Shown here one piece after another: positions 6,749-11,584 of a stretch of DNA of 11,584 nt. The notes beneath the pieces are model-generated. The model had not been told where the DNA came from. It did not search any database and worked only from the letters and a program-made list of their open reading frames with translations. Position numbers and translations under genes: made by a program. The number at the start of each line of letters is the position of its first letter. Position 1 is the first letter of the stretch. The DNA is from an uncultured Clostridia bacterium (GTDB taxonomy: Bacteria; Bacillota; Clostridia; Oscillospirales; Oscillospiraceae): the NCBI GenBank assembly GCA_946539175.1, contig CAMNHH010000068.1, positions 1 to 11,584 of the forward strand, read 5' to 3'.

Positions 6749-7513
6749 ATGAAAAACATTGCTTTGATCCTGAAGTACGAGGGCTCCGCCTATCACGGCT
6801 GGCAGGTGCAGAAGAACGCCGTCTCCGTGGCGGCCACCCTGGAGAAGGCCGCCGCCATGGTGGTGGGTCATCCGGTCCATATCACCGGCTGCGGCCGCAC
6901 CGACGCCGGGGTCCACGCCAGACGCTACGTGGCCAACTTCCGCACCGACTCCGGCATTCCCGTGGAGCGGCTGCCCTACGCTCTGAACACCCATCTGCCG
7001 GAGGATATCGTGGTCTCCGACGCCTTTGAGGTCCACGAGGGCTTCAACGCCATCGGCTCCTGCGTGCGGAAGGAATATACCTATCTGATCTACAATTCCC
7101 GGATCCGGGACCCGTTTTATGTCAACCGCGCCTGGTTCTATCCCAAGCGCCTGGATGAGACCGTTATGCAGCGGGCGGCGGACTGCTTCGTGGGCACCCA
7201 CGACTTTGCGGCGGTGCGCTCCGTGGGCACGGACGTGAAATCCACGGTCCGGACGGTCTATCACTTCGACGTGGAGCGGCAGGGGGAGCTGATCTCCTGC
7301 CGGATCTGCGCCAACGGCTTTTTGTATAATATGGCCAGGGCCATGGTGGGCACGGCAGTCTACGCCGCGGAGGGCAAGTTCCCCCCGGAGGCCGTGGCCG
7401 ACATCCTGGCCGGGAAAAACCGCACCGCGGCCGGTCCCACGGCTCCTCCGGGGGGCCTGTATATGACCCGGCTGTGGTATGACGACGGAAAGGCGGTATT
7501 TCATATTGAGTAA
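6749..7513 (+). CDS. truA: tRNA pseudouridine synthase A (TruA, tRNA pseudouridine 38-40)
   Basis: A 254-residue pseudouridine synthase that isomerises uridines 38-40 in the tRNA anticodon stem. The catalytic motif is GCGRTDAGVHA with Asp52 as nucleophile; KEYTYLIYN (108-116), FLYNMARAMVGT (191-202) and the C-terminal GPTAPPGGLYM (229-239) are further family motifs. Start at ATG 6749 gives the canonical MKNIALILKYEGSAYHGWQ N-terminus. The upstream sequence has no clear Shine-Dalgarno, but ecfT ends only 5 nt earlier, so expression probably relies on translational coupling. The ecfA1-ecfA2-ecfT-truA order is a conserved Firmicutes arrangement. In many of those genomes it is embedded in the large ribosomal protein cluster, which is not the case here. 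Length is typical of the family. Confidence 0.97.
   Translation: MKNIALILKYEGSAYHGWQVQKNAVSVAATLEKAAAMVVGHPVHITGCGRTDAGVHARRYVANFRTDSGIPVERLPYALNTHLPEDIVVSDAFEVHEGFNAIGSCVRKEYTYLIYNSRIRDPFYVNRAWFYPKRLDETVMQRAADCFVGTHDFAAVRSVGTDVKSTVRTVYHFDVERQGELISCRICANGFLYNMARAMVGTAVYAAEGKFPPEAVADILAGKNRTAAGPTAPPGGLYMTRLWYDDGKAVFHIE
7489..7508 (+). promoter_or_regulatory. Ribosome-binding site and TTG start overlapping the truA stop
   Basis: AAAGGCGG (7489-7496) resembles AAGGAGG and lies 9 nt before TTG at 7506. That TTG overlaps the last codons and TAA stop (7511-7513) of truA. An alternative ATG at 7479 is in frame but has no Shine-Dalgarno in front of it. Confidence 0.55.
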
Positions 7514-8681
7514 TTCCGTACAAGGCGGCGCCCCGGCGTCCCGGAGTGGGAAGCGGAGTCGAATCCTGCTGATTCTGATTCCGGTGCTGGTCCTGCTGCT
7601 GGCTGCCGTGCTGATCCTGCCCCGGGTCGTGAATCTGGATGGGGCGCTGCGCTTCTTCCGCTACATGGGCCTGCGGGACAAGGAGAGCTACGGCAAGATC
7701 TCCTTCGAGGCCGGGGCGGGCAACGTCTACGCCGGCTTCGACGACGGCCTTCTGGTTGGCACCGAAAGCGGGCTTACCCTCTACAGCCTGGATGGGGAGC
7801 AGAAGGCCTTTATCCAGGGCTCCCTGCCCACCCCGGTGCTGCGGACCGGCGGGGGCCTGGGGCTGCTCTTCAGCCCCGGCAGCTCCTATGCCGCTGCCGT
7901 GGGGGAGGGCGGCGAGATCCGCATGGACAGCGCCGCCTCGGGGGCCTATCTCAACGCGGATCTCAGCAGCGACGGCTATCTGGCGGTGCTCAGCTCCGAG
8001 AGCGGCAGCAAGGCCGTGGCCACCGTTTACAACCCGGAGCTGGAGCCTGTTTTCCGCTTCTCCTCCCGGACCCGCTATCTCAACGCCTGCGCGGTGAACG
8101 AGAAGGGCAGCCTTCTGGCGGTGGCCGGCCTGGAGGAGCAGAACAGCATCTACCGTTCCGGCATCACCATCCTCCGCACTGACGAGCCCATTACCGACCT
8201 GGACCAGGAGAACAGCGGCGCCGTCCGGCTGGAGCTGGGCAACCAGGTGATCTATGAGCTCCGCTTCCTGGACCGCAGCCATCTTCTGGCGCTGAGCCAG
8301 GAGGAGCTGATCTTCTTCAACGCCCAGGGGGAGATCCTGCGGAGCATTTCCCTCCGGGACAGCCCTCTGACGGATTACAGCGTCAGCCGGGAGGGCTGGG
8401 TCCTGGCGGCCCTCAGCGGAAACGGCGGCAGCCGTATCCTGACCCTGGACGTCTCCGGGGAGATCCTGGGGGAGGAAGAGCTGCAGGACCGGGTCCTCTC
8501 CGTATCAGCGGAGGAGGGCTGCGGCGCCGTTCTGACGGAGCTCTATCTGCAGATCTATGACCGACGCCTGGAGCCCCTCAACCGCAGTTGGGATACCCTG
8601 GCCGCCACCCACGTCGTGGCCCGGAGCGACGGCACCGCCCTGCTGATCGGCAGCGGCGGGACCAGACTCTATATTCCTTGA
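7506..8681 (+). CDS. Membrane-anchored protein of unknown function, DUF5711-like, probable beta-propeller fold
   Basis: A 391-residue protein (400 if the ATG at 7479 is used). A short basic cytoplasmic N-terminus (SGKRSR, 14-19) is followed by one strong hydrophobic helix (about 20-39, ILLILIPVLVLLLAAVLIL) and then a long soluble extracytoplasmic region. That region is rich in short strand-turn repeats such as 'G-x-L-x-x-x-x-G-x-x-x-L-y-s-l-d-G' (for example GLTLYSLDGEQ, EELIFFNAQGEIL, RILTLDVSGEIL, LYLQIYDRRLEPL). This periodicity suggests a WD/PQQ-like propeller. It resembles the clostridial DUF5711 family from memory, which I cannot verify here. No catalytic motif is seen. It overlaps truA by 8 nt and precedes the Clp ATPase by 49 bp, so it is probably cotranscribed with both. 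Function is unknown; a sensor or scaffold in the envelope is possible but unproven. Confidence 0.8.
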   Translation: MSNSVQGGAPASRSGKRSRILLILIPVLVLLLAAVLILPRVVNLDGALRFFRYMGLRDKESYGKISFEAGAGNVYAGFDDGLLVGTESGLTLYSLDGEQKAFIQGSLPTPVLRTGGGLGLLFSPGSSYAAAVGEGGEIRMDSAASGAYLNADLSSDGYLAVLSSESGSKAVATVYNPELEPVFRFSSRTRYLNACAVNEKGSLLAVAGLEEQNSIYRSGITILRTDEPITDLDQENSGAVRLELGNQVIYELRFLDRSHLLALSQEELIFFNAQGEILRSISLRDSPLTDYSVSREGWVLAALSGNGGSRILTLDVSGEILGEEELQDRVLSVSAEEGCGAVLTELYLQIYDRRLEPLNRSWDTLAATHVVARSDGTALLIGSGGTRLYIP

Positions 8682-8711
8682 ACGCCGTGAATACCCGCGA
8701 ATCCTTGATCG

Positions 8712-8718
8712 AAAGGAG
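8712..8718 (+). promoter_or_regulatory. Ribosome-binding site of the Clp ATPase gene
   Basis: AAAGGAG at 8712-8718 lies 9 nt before TTG 8728 and 12 nt before the adjacent ATG 8731. The spacing favours TTG, the codon identity favours ATG, and the choice changes the protein by one Met only. Confidence 0.75.
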
Positions 8719-8730
8719 CATACAACATTG

Positions 8731-11046
8731 ATGAAACCCACCCTCTGCAGCCGCTGCAACAAGAATGTGGCTGTGATCTTTATCACCAAAATCGAAAACG
8801 GCAGGACCACCAACGAGGGCCTCTGCCTGAAATGCGCCAAGGACCTGGGCATCAAGCAGGTGGACGATATGGTCAAGCAAATGGGCATCTCCGACGAGGA
8901 CCTGGAGAATCTCTCCGGGGAGATGATGTCCATGCTGGGGGGCAACCCCAACCAGGAGGACCCGGAGTTGCCCGAGGAGGACGAGGATCTGGACGGCAAG
9001 ACCGCCACCTTCCCCTTCTTGAGCAAGCTCTTCGGCGGTCTGGGCCAGTCGTCCTCCGCCGAGCCCCCCGCCCAGCGGCAGGAGCCCCCCAAGGGCACCA
9101 CGCCCCCGACCCAGCCGCCCAGGAAGAAGCACAAATTCCTGGACACCTACTGCCTGGATCTGACCCGGCGGGCCCGGGAGGGCAAGCTGGACCGGATCGT
9201 GGGCCGGGAGGAGGAGACGGAGCGGGTCATTCAGATCCTGAACCGCCGCCAGAAGAACAACCCCTGCCTGATCGGAGAGCCCGGCGTGGGCAAGACCGCC
9301 ATCGCTGAGGGCCTGGCCCAGAAAATCGCCAAGGGCGAGGTGCCTTTCAAGCTCCGGGACAAGGAGGTGTTCCTGCTGGACATGACCGCCATGGTGGCGG
9401 GCACCCAGTTCCGGGGCCAGTTTGAGAGCCGCATGAAGAATCTGATCGGGGAGATCAAGGCCTGCGGCAACATCATCCTGGTGATCGACGAGGTCCACAA
9501 CCTGGTGGGCGCCGGGGACGCCGAGGGCTCCATGAACGCCGCCAACATTCTGAAGCCCGCCCTTTCCCGGGGCGAGGTCCAGGTGGTAGGCGCCACCACC
9601 TTCAAGGAGTACCGGAAGTATATCGAGAAGGACTCCGCCCTGGAGCGCCGCTTCCAGCCCGTGACGGTGAACGAGCCCACCATCGAGCAATCCATCGCCA
9701 TCCTCAAGGGCATCGCGGGCTACTACGAGCAGTATCACGGGGTGGAGATCACCCCGGAGATCGCCCGGCAGACCGTCCTGCTGTCCGAGCGCTATATCAC
9801 CGACCGTTATTTGCCGGATAAGGCCATTGATCTGCTGGACGAGGCCTGCTCCGACGAGAACCTCCGCAACCCCGTCATCAACGAGCTGGCCACCGCCTCC
9901 AAGGACCTGGCGGACGTGGAGTTCGAGCTGAAAATGCTGACGGAGAAGACCGAGGAGAAGACCCCGGAGGACTATGAGCGCATTGCCACGCTGAAATCCA
10001 AGTCCCTGCAGCTGGGGGAGAAGATTGCGGATCTGGAGTCCCGGCCCAAGCCCCGGCTGAACATGGAAAACCTGGCCCGGGTCATCGAGCTGTGGACCAG
10101 GATCCCCGCCTCCAAGATCCAGGCCCAGGAGTACGAGCAGCTCCGCAGCCTGGAGTCCAACCTGAAGAAGCACGTGGTGGGCCAGGACGAGGCCATCTCC
10201 GCCATCTGCACCGCCATCCGCCGCAGCCGGGCGGGCATCAGCCCCAAGCGCCGCCCGGTGTCCTTCATCTTCGTGGGGGCCACCGGCGTGGGCAAGACGG
10301 AGCTAGTCAAGCGCCTGGCGGACGAGCTCTTTGAATCCGTGGAGTCCCTGGTGCGGCTGGATATGTCCGAGTATATGGAGAAGCACTCCGTTTCCAAGAT
10401 TATCGGCTCTCCTCCGGGCTACGTGGGCTATGACGAGGCAGGCCAGCTGACGGAGAAGATCCGCCGCAAGCCCTACTCCGTCATCCTCTTCGACGAGATC
10501 GAGAAGGCCCACCCCGACGTGCTGAACATCCTGCTGCAGATCCTGGACGACGGCCGCATCACCGACGCCCAGGGGCGGCTGGTGAACTTCGAGAACACCA
10601 TCATCGTCATGACCTCCAACGCGGGCTCCGACCGGAAGGACGGCTCCGTGGGCTTCGGCAAGTCCGTTACCGAGCAGACCAAGGAAAAGGCGCTGAAGGC
10701 CCTGGGCGAGTTCCTGCGGCCCGAGTTCATCAACCGGGTGGACGAGATCATTTGCTTTAACAAGCTCTCCGAGGCCAACTTCCGGGAGATCGCCGTCATC
10801 ATGCTGAACGAGCTGAAAACCAACCTGGACGAGCGGGGCATCGCCCTGGGCTGGGACGACTCGGTGCTGGATTACCTGACGAAGAGGTCCTACTCCGTCC
10901 AGTACGGCGCCCGGAACCTCCGCCGCACCATCGAGAAGGAAATCGAAAATCCCCTGGCGGAGCGGATCATCGACAGCTACAAGGATCCGATCCGGATCAT
11001 CCACCTGTCCGCCGACGAGACCGGCATCCGGCTGGATGCGCGCTGA
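8731..11046 (+). CDS. ClpC/ClpE-type AAA+ unfoldase with N-terminal McsA-like zinc finger
   Basis: A 771-residue two-ring ATPase expected to unfold proteins and feed them to the ClpP protease. The N-terminus is a CxxC-22-CxxC zinc finger (C6, C9, C32, C35) with the FITKIENGRTT pattern of McsA. An acidic, Pro-rich linker (about 70-133) follows. D1 has Walker A GEPGVGKT (182-189), Walker B VIDE (251-254) and an ALERRF arginine finger (303-308). The middle segment (390-440) is UVR/coiled-coil-like. D2 has GATGVGKT (516-523), LFDE (586-589) and sensor-2 GARNLRR (726-732). VGF at 640-642 matches the ClpP-docking tripeptide position in ClpC-type proteins. The Clp N-repeat domain of ClpC is missing and a zinc finger stands in its place, as in Bacillus ClpE, although this protein is longer than ClpE (about 700). 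No CtsR-like operator was seen upstream. Clp family membership is certain; clpC versus clpE naming is open. Confidence 0.95.
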   Translation: MKPTLCSRCNKNVAVIFITKIENGRTTNEGLCLKCAKDLGIKQVDDMVKQMGISDEDLENLSGEMMSMLGGNPNQEDPELPEEDEDLDGKTATFPFLSKLFGGLGQSSSAEPPAQRQEPPKGTTPPTQPPRKKHKFLDTYCLDLTRRAREGKLDRIVGREEETERVIQILNRRQKNNPCLIGEPGVGKTAIAEGLAQKIAKGEVPFKLRDKEVFLLDMTAMVAGTQFRGQFESRMKNLIGEIKACGNIILVIDEVHNLVGAGDAEGSMNAANILKPALSRGEVQVVGATTFKEYRKYIEKDSALERRFQPVTVNEPTIEQSIAILKGIAGYYEQYHGVEITPEIARQTVLLSERYITDRYLPDKAIDLLDEACSDENLRNPVINELATASKDLADVEFELKMLTEKTEEKTPEDYERIATLKSKSLQLGEKIADLESRPKPRLNMENLARVIELWTRIPASKIQAQEYEQLRSLESNLKKHVVGQDEAISAICTAIRRSRAGISPKRRPVSFIFVGATGVGKTELVKRLADELFESVESLVRLDMSEYMEKHSVSKIIGSPPGYVGYDEAGQLTEKIRRKPYSVILFDEIEKAHPDVLNILLQILDDGRITDAQGRLVNFENTIIVMTSNAGSDRKDGSVGFGKSVTEQTKEKALKALGEFLRPEFINRVDEIICFNKLSEANFREIAVIMLNELKTNLDERGIALGWDDSVLDYLTKRSYSVQYGARNLRRTIEKEIENPLAERIIDSYKDPIRIIHLSADETGIRLDAR

Positions 11047-11049
11047 GAA

Positions 11050-11071
11050 GCCTTCCCCTTGGGTGGAAGGC
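11050..11071 (+). other. Small hairpin between the Clp gene and the next gene
   Basis: GCCTTCC (11050-11056) pairs perfectly with GGAAGGC (11065-11071) around an 8-base loop. Only three T's follow after GGCG, so an intrinsic terminator is doubtful. It may be a weak attenuator, an mRNA-stabilising 3' structure, or chance in GC-rich DNA. Confidence 0.4.
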
Positions 11072-11094
11072 GGCGTTTCAATGACGGAAAGGCC

Positions 11095-11584
11095 ATGAAG
11101 AACAAAACACAATCGACTCGGCAGATCGCCCTGGGCGGCGTTCTGGCGGCCCTGGCGGTGGTGATCCTGCTGCTGGGCGGCATCATCCCCGTGGGCACCT
11201 ACCTGGCGCCCATGATCGCCTCCCTGCCGCTGCTGGTTTTGATGGAGGAGCTGCCCAAATCCCTGTGCTTTGGCTGGTACGGGGTTGTGGCCCTGCTGGG
11301 GGTCCTGCTGTGCCCGGATCCGGAGACGGCCTTCGTCTTCGTCTTCCTGGGCTGGTATCCCCTGGCAAGACCCGTCCTGGACCGGCTGCCGAAGCTGCCC
11401 CGGATCCTCTGCAAGCTGCTGCTCTTCAATCTGGCCGTGGCGGCCCTCTACGCCCTGCTGATCCTGGTCCTCCGCCTGGAGGCCCTGGTCAACGAGGCCG
11501 GGGACAGCGGCCTGCCGATGCTGTTGCTGCTGCTGAGTCTGGGAAACCTGACCTTTCTGCTGTATGATCGCCTTCTGGGACGAT
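11095..11584 (+). CDS. Multi-pass membrane protein of unknown function, S-component-like (3' end outside window)
   Basis: An open frame starts at ATG 11095 and runs off the window after 163 codons without a stop. It begins MKNKTQSTRQIALGGVLAAL, a short polar head followed by a hydrophobic helix. Further hydrophobic segments lie near residues 41-50, 61-72, 78-92, 106-128 and 141-156. The 'T-R-x-I-A-L-x-G-V-L-A-A-L' opening followed by small hydrophobic helices resembles ECF-transporter S-components and related uncharacterised clostridial membrane proteins; this is an impression, not a proven assignment. GGAAAGG (11086-11092) lies just ahead of the start. The 48-bp gap to the Clp gene contains only a weak hairpin, so cotranscription is likely. 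If it is an S-component, it would supply a substrate-binding partner for the EcfA1/A2/T module encoded 4-5 kb upstream. Confidence 0.75.
   Translation, partial: MKNKTQSTRQIALGGVLAALAVVILLLGGIIPVGTYLAPMIASLPLLVLMEELPKSLCFGWYGVVALLGVLLCPDPETAFVFVFLGWYPLARPVLDRLPKLPRILCKLLLFNLAVAALYALLILVLRLEALVNEAGDSGLPMLLLLLSLGNLTFLLYDRLLGR

Noticed and set aside
8678..8727. Possible separate promoter or CtsR-type operator before the Clp gene.
   Set aside because: A TTGAAC hexamer is present but no -10 box lies at a suitable distance, and no direct heptad repeat of the CtsR type is visible.
8578..10173. A 531-codon minus-strand open frame opposite the Clp gene.
   Set aside because: Same explanation: antisense to a well-supported AAA+ gene, biased composition and no recognisable motif.

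Overview
The window reads as a GC-rich chromosomal segment from a low-GC-phylum relative with high-GC genes: a Firmicutes/Clostridia member, most likely of the Oscillospiraceae-type gut lineages. This is an inference from four things: the ecfA1-ecfA2-ecfT-truA gene order, the McsA-like zinc module on a Clp ATPase, the style of the class A penicillin-binding protein, and the AT-rich 'aattgaaaattg' intergenic repeats. All credible genes lie on the + strand, and coding density is high. No tRNA, rRNA, CRISPR array, transposase or phage gene is visible.

Layout. (1) Bases 1-216 are the 3' end of rplS (ribosomal protein L19), closed by a strong intrinsic terminator. (2) A sigma-A-type promoter follows at 323-352 and drives a bifunctional class A penicillin-binding protein (443-3142). 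This protein has a four-cysteine zinc-ribbon-like insert between its two enzymatic domains and an acidic Pro-Glu/Asp repeat tail. (3) A class I SAM-dependent methyltransferase of the RlmI/Methyltrans_SAM type (3221-4090) sits between two AT-rich repeat-derived spacers. The second spacer contains a perfect 30-bp palindrome nested inside 15-bp AT-rich arms. (4) The energising module of an ECF vitamin/metal transporter (ecfA1, ecfA2, ecfT) is followed with almost no spacing by truA (4199-7513). (5) A membrane-anchored, probably beta-propeller-like protein of unknown function (7506-8681) overlaps the truA stop. (6) A ClpC/ClpE-type double AAA+ unfoldase with an N-terminal McsA-like zinc finger occupies 8731-11046. 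(7) The window ends inside a multi-pass membrane protein (11095 onward) that resembles small integral-membrane S-component-like proteins.

How the genes fit together. The genes are mostly housekeeping: ribosome and tRNA modification, peptidoglycan synthesis, micronutrient uptake and protein quality control. From ecfA1 to the last gene the spacers are all under 50 bp, or the genes overlap, and no convincing terminator interrupts them. They could therefore form one long transcription unit, with translational coupling at ecfA2/ecfT, ecfT/truA and truA/next gene. Several starts are TTG codons chosen because a good Shine-Dalgarno sequence sits in front of them.

I see no clear new multi-gene system. 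The points most worth a second look are the zinc-ribbon insert in the PBP, the McsA-like/Clp fusion, the palindromic repeat element that supplies the methyltransferase stop codon, and the uncharacterised membrane proteins next to truA and clp.
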